Assembly: GCA_944322785.1 (NCBI GenBank)
Contig: CALUPW010000010.1
Span: forward strand, 1-64,000
Length of the DNA: 64,000 nucleotides
Origin: Candidatus Gastranaerophilales bacterium
GTDB taxonomy: Bacteria; Cyanobacteriota; Vampirovibrionia; Gastranaerophilales; Gastranaerophilaceae
Direction of reading: 5' to 3'
Below the pieces are notes generated by a model. The model was not told where the DNA came from. It saw only the letters and a list, made by a program, of their open reading frames with translations, and ran no database searches. Shown here one piece after another: positions 54,556-63,441 of the stretch (its first letter is position 1; each line of letters begins with the position of its first letter). A program made the translations under genes and the position numbers.

Positions 54556-55194
54556 CTAATAGCGGTATAGTTTTACGGAGGGAGTAGAATTTGCATCAAC
54601 GGAAATTTTTGAGCGCATGTTTGCAAGTGCACTATTGTACATGCTAAGCCAGTATGCAAATTTTACATGCTGCGGATTGGATTTTAGACGCATGCAGGTT
54701 CCGTAAACCAGAATCGGTTCGGCAAATACGTCCGGGATAAGAGAAGTATCACCTTCGTTTTTAAGCGATTTCTTTTCATTTCCGTTTATATCTTTTGCGG
54801 TGTCTGCCGTGTAATAAATTACATTAATCTGTTTGTTTTCAGCAAATTCCGGCAGAAGCAGCTTGTCGTTAAAACTGCTGTATGTGTGCGACGGAGCCTT
54901 TTGCATTATAAAGTCCCCAGGTTTATCAAAGTATTTATAAACATGACCGTCAATCACAATTGATGCAATTTTGCCATTTATAGTGTTATCTATTTCCGAC
55001 TCATTTGCCGGTAATGAGAGGGTTGTTTTTCTGAGTTTAAAGTTCCAGTTGTCGTATCCGCATACTTCCGTATTTATAACGTTAATTATATTTTTTATTT
55101 TTTTATGGTCATTTTTGATAAGCTCGGAAAATGCATTCACTTCTTTATAACTCAGTTCAACCAGACATTTATTAACTAGTTCAAAATAATTCAT
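54556..55194 (-). CDS. phage head-tail adaptor-like protein
   Basis: A 212-residue protein with the layout of podovirus adaptor proteins (T7 gp11 / P22 gp4 type). The N-terminus is MNYFELVNKCLVELSYKEV, then a helix KKIKNIINVINTEVCGYDNWNFKLRKTTL in pieces, a beta-rich middle, and a C-terminal helix pair (AEPILVYGTCMRLKSNPQHVKFAYWLSMYNSAL). The assignment rests on pattern plus position beside scaffold and capsid genes. Confidence 0.6.
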   Translation of the reverse strand: MNYFELVNKCLVELSYKEVNAFSELIKNDHKKIKNIINVINTEVCGYDNWNFKLRKTTLSLPANESEIDNTINGKIASIVIDGHVYKYFDKPGDFIMQKAPSHTYSSFNDKLLLPEFAENKQINVIYYTADTAKDINGNEKKSLKNEGDTSLIPDVFAEPILVYGTCMRLKSNPQHVKFAYWLSMYNSALANMRSKISVDANSTPSVKLYRY

Positions 55195-55267
55195 ATGTTC
55201 TCCTTGGTTTGATAAATCTGCCGGACGGCAGGTTTTACCGTCCGGAGATTTATTTAATTTGCCTTGA

Positions 55268-55957
55268 TTAACGAATCAATCCTTTTCGCAATTGTTCCAT
55301 AATTGCCCGCTCATTTTTGGCAAATTCAGCACCGTTCATTTTGCCGATTTGCTCACGTGTAAATACCCTTGCATTTGCATCAGCCGTGTTGGAATTTTGA
55401 GCGTTTGCCCGTAATTTCTTTTTAGCGGCTTCGTTTTCGTCATTTAATGATTTCGCATGAGCTTGATTTTGCAAATATCCGTTTACGGCGCTTTGTTCTA
55501 ACGCTTCTATCAACTGCGATATCCGCAAAATTTCATCCTTGTCAACAATCGCATTTGAATTCTTTAGATAATCCAGTACCTGATTTCGACCGTTTTGTTT
55601 AAAGAAATCCGGATTTTCTCGCAGGAAATCTTCAATACCTGAAACCGTCATATTTTTTGGTGCCTGAAATGTTTCGATTTGTCGTTGTTTAACTATAAAT
55701 TCCTGGGCCTTATTAAGAATGTAGTTCAACAAATGTTGTCCTTGTACCGGATTTATAATACCTGCCTTCATAAAGTTATCGATAATTGATATATCTCTTA
55801 ACGCAGTATTTCTGGCTGCATCCATGTAATCCGTTGTATTACCATTTGTAACGAAAGTCTGTACACCTCCGGCAGAAGGTATGGAATATTGGGAATTTAT
55901 TGCTGACTGCTGAGGTACGGCAGCAGATGAAAATTGATTTAATACATTATTGTTCAT
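55268..55957 (-). CDS. probable phage scaffolding protein
   Basis: A 229-residue, mostly helical protein rich in Gln, Asn and Ala with a charged C-terminal tail (KKLRANAQNSNTADANARVF, MEQLRKGLIR). A disordered start (QFSSAAVPQQSAINSQYSI) and helical body next to the capsid gene are typical of scaffolds. No sequence motif proves it. Confidence 0.5.
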   Translation of the reverse strand: MNNNVLNQFSSAAVPQQSAINSQYSIPSAGGVQTFVTNGNTTDYMDAARNTALRDISIIDNFMKAGIINPVQGQHLLNYILNKAQEFIVKQRQIETFQAPKNMTVSGIEDFLRENPDFFKQNGRNQVLDYLKNSNAIVDKDEILRISQLIEALEQSAVNGYLQNQAHAKSLNDENEAAKKKLRANAQNSNTADANARVFTREQIGKMNGAEFAKNERAIMEQLRKGLIR

Positions 55958-56041
55958 TATAATCTCCTTTTATTTTCGGGGAAGCACCCTTAAACATAAA
56001 AAAGGTTTAAGGGTACTTTTATAAAGCCTGAGAAGCAGACA

Positions 56042-56899
56042 TTAGGCAGCTGACGGATCTTTTACAACCATCTTTGCAAGAGCTTTAGGTTGAACCGTTT
56101 TGGCACCATACAGGTAAAGCCCTCTTACTAAATCGGAGAAACTGTCTTGATCTCTCAAGCTTTCAATTTTTGCAAGCTGTGATGCGAATGTGATAGCATC
56201 GTTTGTTCCGGCTAAAATATAATATTTATCTGAAACTGCTGTAAGATTTGTGCTGACAAGTACATCCATGCCCGCAATTCTTCCTATTGCGCCTTCTCTT
56301 AAGGTTTCATCGGCAACGTTGTTTGCACCGATAAATTCCGTACTTTGAAGAAGATATGATTCAACAAGCGGGTTAATTACAACCCATGGACGTTTGCCTG
56401 CTTTTACAGCATTTGAATCTTTCAATTTCATTGCAAGATTTACAAATTGTTCGTAAATTGTTGTTTTGCTTAATGTAACAGGAGTTGTGTCTGAACCTAC
56501 AATGTTATTTGAATCTACATTTGCATGCATTGACAGAAGGTAGGTATCCTGAACTTCTTCAATTGCATTTTTTGCATTTGTAAGGTGTGCTTCCATAATA
56601 TCGGCATTTGACTGAACCTGCGCAATGTCATTGATTTTGAAGGCAAAGAATTTTTTCTGGTCAATTACAAGATCAGATGAAGTCGGAGTCAATTCACTGT
56701 ATGTAATTGAGCTTTCTGACAATGTATTGATTGTAACAGGGGCGGGAGTTATAATTTTAACTTTATCCCCTTGATTTTTAATTTCACCTTCATAGTTTCT
56801 GTTTACACACTGAAGCATAACGCAATCTTTTTCAAGCATTGTATTAAGTTTTGCACTCCAGATTTCCGGAATAAATACAGAATAAGAATTTTCAGCCAT
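56042..56899 (-). CDS. phage major capsid protein
   Basis: A 285-residue HK97-fold-like capsid protein of the P22 gp5-like or gp10-like class. Seen are an N-terminal FIPEIWSAKLNTMLEKDCVMLQCVNRNYEGEIKNQGDKVKI in pieces and KFFAFKINDIAQVQSN. The middle holds PWVVINPLVESYLLQSTEFIGANN, and the C-terminus GRIAGMDVLVSTNL followed by YILAGTNDAITFASQLAKIESLR. This pattern is widespread in phage capsids annotated from gut viromes. Confidence 0.82.
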   Translation of the reverse strand: MAENSYSVFIPEIWSAKLNTMLEKDCVMLQCVNRNYEGEIKNQGDKVKIITPAPVTINTLSESSITYSELTPTSSDLVIDQKKFFAFKINDIAQVQSNADIMEAHLTNAKNAIEEVQDTYLLSMHANVDSNNIVGSDTTPVTLSKTTIYEQFVNLAMKLKDSNAVKAGKRPWVVINPLVESYLLQSTEFIGANNVADETLREGAIGRIAGMDVLVSTNLTAVSDKYYILAGTNDAITFASQLAKIESLRDQDSFSDLVRGLYLYGAKTVQPKALAKMVVKDPSAA

Positions 56900-56960
56900 T
56901 TTTAAATTTCCTTTCGTGTTTTAAATTAGTAAACAATAATATAAAATTTAATGAACGGTG

Positions 56961-58481
56961 CTAGTCGTCATTATAAATTTCTCTGAATTGAAGCCCGATA
57001 ATTGCAACGTCTTCTGTAGTTAAAGAACCTTCGACACATAGTTGTATCGAATAATTCGCGCCTGAAATTTCGGCTTTTTCAAGAACATCTTTGTTTATCG
57101 GCCAGACCGGAATGTCCGCATCTTCAGGTGTCCAGTGGCAGGGCAAATTATCTGAAGTATTATCATCTGCCCAGATAAGATGTTCAAAATGTATTGAATA
57201 AATTTTTTCGCCATCATCTGCAACCTGACTGTCATAGTCTTTGTATATGGAAAAATTGAAGTTATTATCGTTGGCGTCATCAAGTATGAAATAAAATTCA
57301 TCAATAATTTTTCGATGAAACGCATTACCGATTGCAAGAAACGGAGATTTCCACATAAATTTTACGGGTTCACCATTAAAGGTTGTGCCGTAATCTTCTA
57401 TATAAATTTTTCCGCTCGAATCGCCGGTTATGACATTATCGTTAAATATTGCAGCAGTTGTGATATTTTGAGGAATTATACGTTTGTACCACGCCTTATT
57501 TACATAATCGTTAATCCATACCGTATGGTAATAATCCTCGGCATTATAGGGAATAAAATACCACATCTGATTTTTATTTTCATAATGAACACAAATCGCA
57601 TCCGCAAGAAGAGTTTTGTTAAAATTGTCAAACTCCGGTCTTATATTTCTTGAAATTTCCGAGCCTAACTGTATTTGATTAAGTTCTCCCACCTGTTCAA
57701 GCGCATAGATACCGGATGATAAAAAATACTGTTTGTTTTCGACATTTACAACACTTCTCGGGGCAACGGTTCCCTTATCCGCAAAAGGAACTATCGCAAA
57801 ATCATCCGCACTTGTTCCTGTTAAAAGATAAACTTTATTTCTTTTATAAATTGCAAGATAGTCCTTATATGATTTCAAAGCCGTTATTTCATCCGTATCT
57901 GTATGGAAATCGCTTATATATCCGGCGTCCCCTTCTGTTGTAAAATCACTGTAGGTGCCAAGCCCTGAATAATAAATTGTGGAACCGCTGGCAACCCATA
58001 CACGGCTGCGGTAAACAGTCAGGACATTCCCAGTAACAGCAAGACCTGAAGCGTCCTTAAGATTGCAGTCTACAATTTCAAAATCTTCATTATTTTTTAT
58101 ATAAAACAGCCCGTCTTTTTCGGTTATTACGAGAACACCGTTCAAAAATGATACGAAATGCGGTTTCTTTCCTGCAAGAGTTTTTTCAAGCTGTGTAAGA
58201 GATGTAGTCTGCGGATTATAAATATAAATTTTACCGCTTTCAGTTGTTATAACCAGTTTTCTATCATCTTTATCCGCCATCTCATGAAGTCCTGTGACGG
58301 CTTCCTGCACGGACAATGTACACAAAATCAAATTACCTGCCTGTTTTTTTATTCCTCGGTTTTTGTAAATTTCAATATTTTCGGCATCTGCCCAGCTCAT
58401 TTTTTTTGTATCCAGACCGAGTTCTGTTTTGGTCAAAGACAAATTTATCCCGCCTGATAAATTGTAATAAGCAGTTTCCAT
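56961..58481 (-). CDS. phage tail nozzle-like beta-propeller protein
   Basis: A 506-residue protein with repeated beta strands (KLVITTESGKIYIYN, PHFVSFLNGVLVITEKDGLFYIKN, RVWVASGSTIYYSGLG, DYLAIYKRNKVYLLTG), ending in a jelly-roll-like region. This is the pattern of podovirus tail hub/nozzle proteins (P22 gp10 or T7 gp12 type). ATG 58481 is preferred because GAGG precedes it. It lies between the amidase and capsid genes. No tail-fibre or tape-measure gene accompanies it. Confidence 0.65.
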   Translation of the reverse strand: METAYYNLSGGINLSLTKTELGLDTKKMSWADAENIEIYKNRGIKKQAGNLILCTLSVQEAVTGLHEMADKDDRKLVITTESGKIYIYNPQTTSLTQLEKTLAGKKPHFVSFLNGVLVITEKDGLFYIKNNEDFEIVDCNLKDASGLAVTGNVLTVYRSRVWVASGSTIYYSGLGTYSDFTTEGDAGYISDFHTDTDEITALKSYKDYLAIYKRNKVYLLTGTSADDFAIVPFADKGTVAPRSVVNVENKQYFLSSGIYALEQVGELNQIQLGSEISRNIRPEFDNFNKTLLADAICVHYENKNQMWYFIPYNAEDYYHTVWINDYVNKAWYKRIIPQNITTAAIFNDNVITGDSSGKIYIEDYGTTFNGEPVKFMWKSPFLAIGNAFHRKIIDEFYFILDDANDNNFNFSIYKDYDSQVADDGEKIYSIHFEHLIWADDNTSDNLPCHWTPEDADIPVWPINKDVLEKAEISGANYSIQLCVEGSLTTEDVAIIGLQFREIYNDD

Positions 58482-58483
58482 AA

Positions 58484-58981
58484 TTAAACCTCTTTCGCTT
58501 TTGATATATACCACTTTATTTTTGAGCGCATGAAGCTGCCGGCTTCATTTTTACCTACCCACGGATACGGCGGTATATAAGTAACATCTATTTTTCCGGA
58601 ACTTGTAGTGTTCGGATTTTTTATCCCGAATTCATAATGTGACATGACATTTGCCGGGACAACCGGAATATTATACTGTTGCGCCAGCTCGGCGCATAAC
58701 TTCATTGCTGATTCAAACTGTACGGGCGTAATCGGATAATTTCCGATTTCTCCGCTGTTTTTAAAACCTCTCATTGCGCACATTGCAATCCCGATAGAAC
58801 CTGTATTCCCGCCTCCGGTATGCGCCGCATATCCGCCTGCCGTACATCTGATATTGTCCTGAGGCTCAAATAAACCTTTATGAATTTTCCCGTCTTTATC
58901 AACTAAAAAATGATAATACTTTTTCTCGCCCGCAGTCGGATAGTAGCCTCCTGCAGTCCAGTGAATTATGATTCTTTTCAT
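58484..58981 (-). CDS. N-acetylmuramoyl-L-alanine amidase (endolysin)
   Basis: A 165-residue Amidase_2 domain that cuts the lactyl-peptide bond of murein for phage release. Zinc ligands can be read: IIIH7WTAG, MSH115YEFG and GKID132VTYIPPYPW (the AmpD-like Asp). Also seen is HTGGGNTGSIGIAMCAM. It ends two bases after, in reading order before, the nozzle gene. There is no signal peptide or wall-binding domain. Confidence 0.9.
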   Translation of the reverse strand: MKRIIIHWTAGGYYPTAGEKKYYHFLVDKDGKIHKGLFEPQDNIRCTAGGYAAHTGGGNTGSIGIAMCAMRGFKNSGEIGNYPITPVQFESAMKLCAELAQQYNIPVVPANVMSHYEFGIKNPNTTSSGKIDVTYIPPYPWVGKNEAGSFMRSKIKWYISKAKEV

Positions 58982-59001
58982 AGCTTGCCTTTTTAAAATT
59001 A

Positions 59002-59205
59002 TTATTTTTCTAACAGTTCGGGATTTTTTATGAAAAATAATACTGCAGCATTGACTCTGTTTCTTGCATCAAGTTTCAGTTGAATTCTCATCATATGAGT
59101 TTGTACAGTTCTTTCCGAAATCCTTAATTTGACACCGATTTCTTTATCTGAATAACCTCTGGCAACCAAAGTCAAAACTCTCACTTCCTTTGGAGATAAT
59201 CTCAT
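59002..59205 (-). CDS. stand-alone LuxR-type (GerE) HTH protein
   Basis: A 67-residue protein that is almost only a LuxR-type DNA-binding domain: LSPKEVRVLTLVARGYSDKEI, ISERTVQTHMMRIQLKL, with the family Glu, the recognition helix and the Val/Gly positions present. There is no receiver or autoinducer domain. As the second gene of the phage module it is a good candidate for a late-gene activator. Confidence 0.85.
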   Translation of the reverse strand: MRLSPKEVRVLTLVARGYSDKEIGVKLRISERTVQTHMMRIQLKLDARNRVNAAVLFFIKNPELLEK

Positions 59206-59410
59206 TATCTTAATTCCTATATTAATTAAGGTTATTGTTGGTTATTTTTTAATATATCGTACACAAAACTCCCGTAATTAATAATATTTCTGTCTAAAAA
59301 AAGAGGGAGGAAAGTTCCTCCCGCAAGAGTAAGATAATTTAAGAATAATTCCGTTTTAAAACGGCTTTCTGTGTATCTTAGAGTTGGAGCTTTCTGTAAA
59401 AATTTCAGGT

Positions 59411-59809
59411 TTAAGACTTTAAAATAACATTATCATCCTTATAGAAATCTATATTTTCATATTTACCGATTTTCAATGTGCTTAAATTTGAAGAACAAAA
59501 ACGTTTTTTACCGAATTCCGAATAACACCAGTTGTTTCTGTTAATCGGTGGTATGACAGGTTTGTAATCTTCTTGTTCATAAAGTATCAGCCGTTTCAAT
59601 CTGTCAAAAAATTTGACTGCTTTTTGATTAACTTTACGGATAATTGAAACTTTGTTGTCTTCAGTCTTTCGAGTAAGCTGGACTACCGTATGCCCGCAAA
59701 CCGGACATTCGTCAAGATAATCAACTCTGCAAAGACTAAAACCATCTTCAGGTTTTACAAAATAAGTTTTTGTCCGGCGCATCGCACCGCAACAATGAAT
59801 ATATCCCAT
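59411..59809 (-). CDS. zinc-ribbon phage protein
   Basis: A 132-residue protein with a zinc ribbon built from HCCGAMRR and DECPVCGHTVV. It is followed by basic residues (KVSIIRKVNQKAVKFFDRLKRLI) and a Tyr/Asn-rich tail. ATG 59809 is chosen because GGGAGAAATA precedes it. As the first gene of the module, behind a promoter with two inverted repeats, it may be regulatory or DNA/RNA-binding. I do not know its family name. Confidence 0.7.
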   Translation of the reverse strand: MGYIHCCGAMRRTKTYFVKPEDGFSLCRVDYLDECPVCGHTVVQLTRKTEDNKVSIIRKVNQKAVKFFDRLKRLILYEQEDYKPVIPPINRNNWCYSEFGKKRFCSSNLSTLKIGKYENIDFYKDDNVILKS

Positions 59810-59871
59810 TATTTCTCCCGTTACGGCTGAATTTTTCTTCCCTTCTGATATCTGTTTCAACCGTGTTTACA

Positions 59872-59950
59872 TTTTGAGTATAAACTATTCTCAAAATTAT
59901 AAAAGTCCGCAGTTTTACTTACGTAGTTTTGCGTAAGTAAAATTACGGAC
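59872..59950 (-). promoter_or_regulatory. promoter and operator region of the phage module
   Basis: On the minus strand TATAAT lies at 59896-59901 with no good -35. Directly upstream is a 19-bp inverted repeat with wobble positions (59905-59923 with 59932-59950, 8-base loop). Directly downstream, over the start point, is a second one, TTTTGAG-N11-CTCAAAA (59872-59896). A weak -35 flanked by operators suggests activator and repressor control. The larger repeat may also terminate zupT. Confidence 0.5.
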
Positions 59951-60021
59951 AGAAAGGAGCAAAAAACAGCAGTATTACAGGGCTGTAAACTGTTATTTTT
60001 TATATACTCAACAAATAAATT

Positions 60022-60825
60022 TTAAGGATGCCCCAAGAAAATCAAACCTGCCCAGATAAAGAGCATGCCTGTAACAATTCCAATCATTGAAAGGTGCCAG
60101 TTGCCGTATTCACGAGAGAGGGGAAGAAGTGTATCAAACGACAGGTAAATCATAATTCCCGCAACTGCCGCCAGTAAAATTCCGACCAGAACCTGCGGCA
60201 AAAACAATGAAAATAAAACCATACCGATTAATGCGCCGATAGGTTCGGTAATTCCTGAAAGTGCCGCATAAAGCATTGCATAACGTTTTTTGCCTGTTAC
60301 ATGATAAATCGGGAGTGCAACAGCAATTCCTTCGGGGATATTGTGTATTGCAATAGCAAGCCCGACAGAAATCCCGAGTGTTACATTCTGTGTTGTAGTT
60401 AAAAATGTTGCCATACCTTCAGGAAAATTGTGAACACAGATTGCAATTGCCGTTAACAGCCCCGCACGCTTAATTTTGTGACGGTGTGCGCAGGGAGCTT
60501 CAGGATTTGCAAGTTCATCAGGATCGATGTGATCCGGCAGAAAATAATCAATCAATATAGCCACGACAATACCGATTATAAACCCTGCAAATACCATCCA
60601 TTCATGCATATTCGGGTAATTTACGGAAAGCATTTCGGAGGCTTCCGGTATAATATCGGTGAATGAAAGGAAAATCATGACACCTGCAGAAAACCCTAAC
60701 CCTACAGAAAGTGCCCGCAAATTGTCCCTTTTAACCATAAACGCAATTGCGCCGCCTATTGCAGTCGTAAGTCCGGCAAAAAGGGTCATCAACATTGCGA
60801 TTGAAAAATTCTGCGGTAATGTCAT
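60022..60825 (-). CDS. zupT: ZIP-family zinc transporter ZupT
   Basis: An inner-membrane importer of Zn(II) and other divalent metals, 267 residues with eight hydrophobic helices. The paired binding-site motifs are CVHNFPEGMATF and AIHNIPEGIAVALP, with a cytoplasmic His-bearing loop (CAHRHKIKRA). The same segment encodes an exporter of the P-type class at 13096, so the cell has both import and export of such metals. No Zur box was recognised near the start. Confidence 0.93.
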   Translation of the reverse strand: MTLPQNFSIAMLMTLFAGLTTAIGGAIAFMVKRDNLRALSVGLGFSAGVMIFLSFTDIIPEASEMLSVNYPNMHEWMVFAGFIIGIVVAILIDYFLPDHIDPDELANPEAPCAHRHKIKRAGLLTAIAICVHNFPEGMATFLTTTQNVTLGISVGLAIAIHNIPEGIAVALPIYHVTGKKRYAMLYAALSGITEPIGALIGMVLFSLFLPQVLVGILLAAVAGIMIYLSFDTLLPLSREYGNWHLSMIGIVTGMLFIWAGLIFLGHP

Positions 60826-60969
60826 AATTTCATCTCCGAAACTATTCTATCACAAAGGAAAAGTATATATTAATAAAAATTTTAATTATTTATTTTACTA
60901 TATAGCGAACTCATTTTTATAATTAAAATAAATAAAAAGCTATACAGCTTTATACAGAATTGAAATTAA

Positions 60970-61963
60970 TTAAAATCCAACTATAGGACTAACCCAATTC
61001 CTATTAAGATTAACATCTACATCTCCGCTATGATATATATTTGTATCCACTCTTACACGCTGATTTCTCAACGCATTAGAATAGTTATTTAAAGCCTCTA
61101 TTTGTTTTTTCTGTATATATTGTTGGGCTTCGTAAGCTTCTCGCTGTAATCTTATTTGCTCTTGCTGTAGGGCATATGCCTTTTCTTGTTCAATAATCGT
61201 CAACTCATTCTTAACAACCGCAGACATACAATTATGTAAATCTTGATTATTTAACGATGAGGTACGACATATTTGATAATTATTATTGTATCGTTTCTTC
61301 TTATTAAACCAATACATCAAGTTTTGATGAGTAACATTTAGCATATTTATCATTTCATTGCTTAACTTATGCTTAATAGTTTCAGCATAGTACAAATCTT
61401 CTGCTATATTTTCTATATTCAAACTACAAATTTGTACCCAATAACTGGTATATATATTATCTTCCAGAAGTTTTTGTCTACAAACTCTATTTTTAGAAAG
61501 ATACACCTCTCGTTTCTCTTTATTATGTTTTATTTCTAACTTTACTGAATTTGAGAGATTTAACACACTAGCAAAATTATTAACATCCATTTTGTTAAGC
61601 TTTATTCCATCAATTTTAATAATTTCATCTCCTGCATATAACCCAACAGTTTGAGCCGAAGAATCTGGATAAACATAAGTTACAAAAGCCTTAGGAGCAA
61701 GAGCTCCTGACCATGGACTACGAGCATAAGAATCTACTATATATTTAAACCCATAGTCATAACTACACTCCATATTAGAATTATCCATCAATGGTGTTGT
61801 CTTATTTATCCCCGAATTTAAAACTACTTCTCTCTTTGAATTATTGTAGTTAACGGTTTTTAACGGATTGTAAAAAGGTTTAGTATATCTATAATTAGGA
61901 GCTGAATCCACTATATTGCAAAATCCGAATATTAAAAAAAAACAGAACAATAAACTTCCTCAT
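60970..61963 (-). CDS. secreted PDZ-domain protein; start frame depends on a T9 tract
   Basis: About 330 residues with one PDZ domain at ~100-160 (VYPDSSAQTVGLYAGDEIIKIDGIKL) and a Gln/Glu-rich coiled coil near the end (LQQEQIRLQREAYEAQQYIQKKQ). ATG 61963 gives MRKFIVLFF and stops after a T9 run (61934-61942). With T8 it gives the fine signal peptide MRKFIVLFFLIFGFCNIVDSA and joins the long frame. Alternatively a TTG at 61950, seven bases after GAGG, starts the long frame directly, with a poorer signal lacking basic residues. There is no protease domain, so the PDZ domain is probably a binding module. Confidence 0.65.
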
Positions 61964-62010
61964 AACCGAATCTTTCATCAAAAAAACAATACCTATATAT
62001 CATGAACTAT

Positions 62011-62072
62011 ATTGTGATTTTTGTCAAGGGTTGCGCATTTACATCAATTTATACTATAGTAAAAATCACAAT
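62011..62072. promoter_or_regulatory. 12-bp inverted repeat around the PDZ-gene promoter
   Basis: ATTGTGATTTTT (62011-62022) and AAAAATCACAAT (62061-62072) are perfect inverted copies 38 bases apart. A minus-strand TTGACA (62022-62027) touches the first copy, with a weak CATGAT -10 17 bases on. The pair could bind one regulator on both sides of the promoter. Confidence 0.4.
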
Positions 62073-62094
62073 TGAGCTTAGAGTAATTCAATAA

Positions 62095-63441
62095 TTAAAT
62101 TTCGACATCTTTCATCATATCAACCAATGTACCGATTGTTGTATCCATACTTACAATATCTGTTGTCCGCTGCTGCAAAAATGCATTAATTTTCGGCATC
62201 ATCTCAATTGCAACATCAAGCTTGGGATTTGTTCCGGGCTGATACATACCGACATCTATCAAATCCTTGTTTTCACGGTACAAAGCCATTATTGCACGCA
62301 TTTTTCCGGCGGCTGCCTTATGCTCCGGTGTTGCAATTGATGACATAAGCCTTGAAATACTACCCAGAACATCAATTGCGGGATAGTGGTTCATCTCGGC
62401 GACCTTACGTGACAAAAATATGTGCCCGTCAACAATACCCCGCACAATATCAACAATCGGATCGGATATATCGTCGCCTTCCATCAAGACGGTATAAAGT
62501 GCCGTAATTGAACCTTTAGGACTGTTTCCCGCACGTTCCAGAACCTTTTGAAGCCATGAAAATATTGACGGCGGATACCCTTTCATTGTCGGCGGCTCAC
62601 CGATTGAAAGCCCGACTTCACGTCCTGCCATCGCACATCTTGTAACCGTATCCGTCATTAGAAATACTTTTTTCCCTTGATCCCTAAAGTATTCACAAAC
62701 AGCCGTTGCAGCCTGCAGAGCTTTTTGACGTATTAACGGAGGCTGGTCACCTGTTGAACAAACAAGAACTGATTTTTTCATACCTTCTTCCCCCAGAGCA
62801 TCCTCAACAAACTCTTTAACTTCCCTTCCTCGTTCACCGATTAAGGCAACAACGTTAACATCCGCATCGGAATTTCTAGCAATCATACCGAGAAGCGTAC
62901 TTTTACCGACACCGGAACCGGCAAACAAACCAAGACGCTGTCCGCAGCCCATTGTCATACAACTGTCAATCGCACGAACACCTGTTGAAAATATTTCCGT
63001 AATAATCGGACGCTCAAACGGGCCTGGCGGCGGCCCTTCAATGGGGCGCCAGGTTGCACCTGTTGTATCAAGAGGTTTGCCGTCAATCGGCTCGCCCATC
63101 GGGTTTATAAGCCGTCCCAAAAGAAAATCCCCGACAGGAATGATAATCGGTTTGCCCATAGATGTAACAAGACTGCCCTGACCGATACCGTTCCCGTCCA
63201 GAAGCAAAAGAAGTTGTGCGGCCTCACCTTTAAAAGCGACGACTTCTGCAGGCTTTTTTTCTCCGGAATCTGTTTCAATATAGCACAAGTCCCCGATTTT
63301 AAGCCCCGGAAGTTTAACTTCCACCGTCAACCCCAAAAGTTTTGACACTGTACCTTTAAACTTAAAAAGAGTTGTTTCATCCAGTTTATTTTTAACTCTC
63401 TGTTTTAAATCAGCAAGCCTGCTGTCATCCAAGTTCTGCAT
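62095..63441 (-). CDS. fliI: flagellar/type III secretion ATPase, FliI-SctN family
   Basis: The hexameric ATPase at the base of flagellar or injectisome export. The 448 residues are of normal length. Seen are Walker A GLFAGSGVGKSTLLGMIAR, the GERGREVKEF loop, Walker B VFLMTDTVTR, GSITALYTVLMEGDDISDPIVD in pieces, HIFLSRKVAEMNHYPAIDVL and the C-terminal helical domain. The GRINPMGEPIDG-like turn fits FliI. No other export gene (fliH, fliJ, flhA) is adjacent. It cannot be decided here whether a flagellum or a non-flagellar system is served. The gene is monocistronic as far as seen. Confidence 0.9.
   Translation of the reverse strand: MQNLDDSRLADLKQRVKNKLDETTLFKFKGTVSKLLGLTVEVKLPGLKIGDLCYIETDSGEKKPAEVVAFKGEAAQLLLLLDGNGIGQGSLVTSMGKPIIIPVGDFLLGRLINPMGEPIDGKPLDTTGATWRPIEGPPPGPFERPIITEIFSTGVRAIDSCMTMGCGQRLGLFAGSGVGKSTLLGMIARNSDADVNVVALIGERGREVKEFVEDALGEEGMKKSVLVCSTGDQPPLIRQKALQAATAVCEYFRDQGKKVFLMTDTVTRCAMAGREVGLSIGEPPTMKGYPPSIFSWLQKVLERAGNSPKGSITALYTVLMEGDDISDPIVDIVRGIVDGHIFLSRKVAEMNHYPAIDVLGSISRLMSSIATPEHKAAAGKMRAIMALYRENKDLIDVGMYQPGTNPKLDVAIEMMPKINAFLQQRTTDIVSMDTTIGTLVDMMKDVEI

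Noticed and set aside
48849-59950. Attachment sites flanking the phage module
   Set aside because: The hairpins at the two edges share no sequence, no direct repeat was found by eye, and no integrase gene is present.
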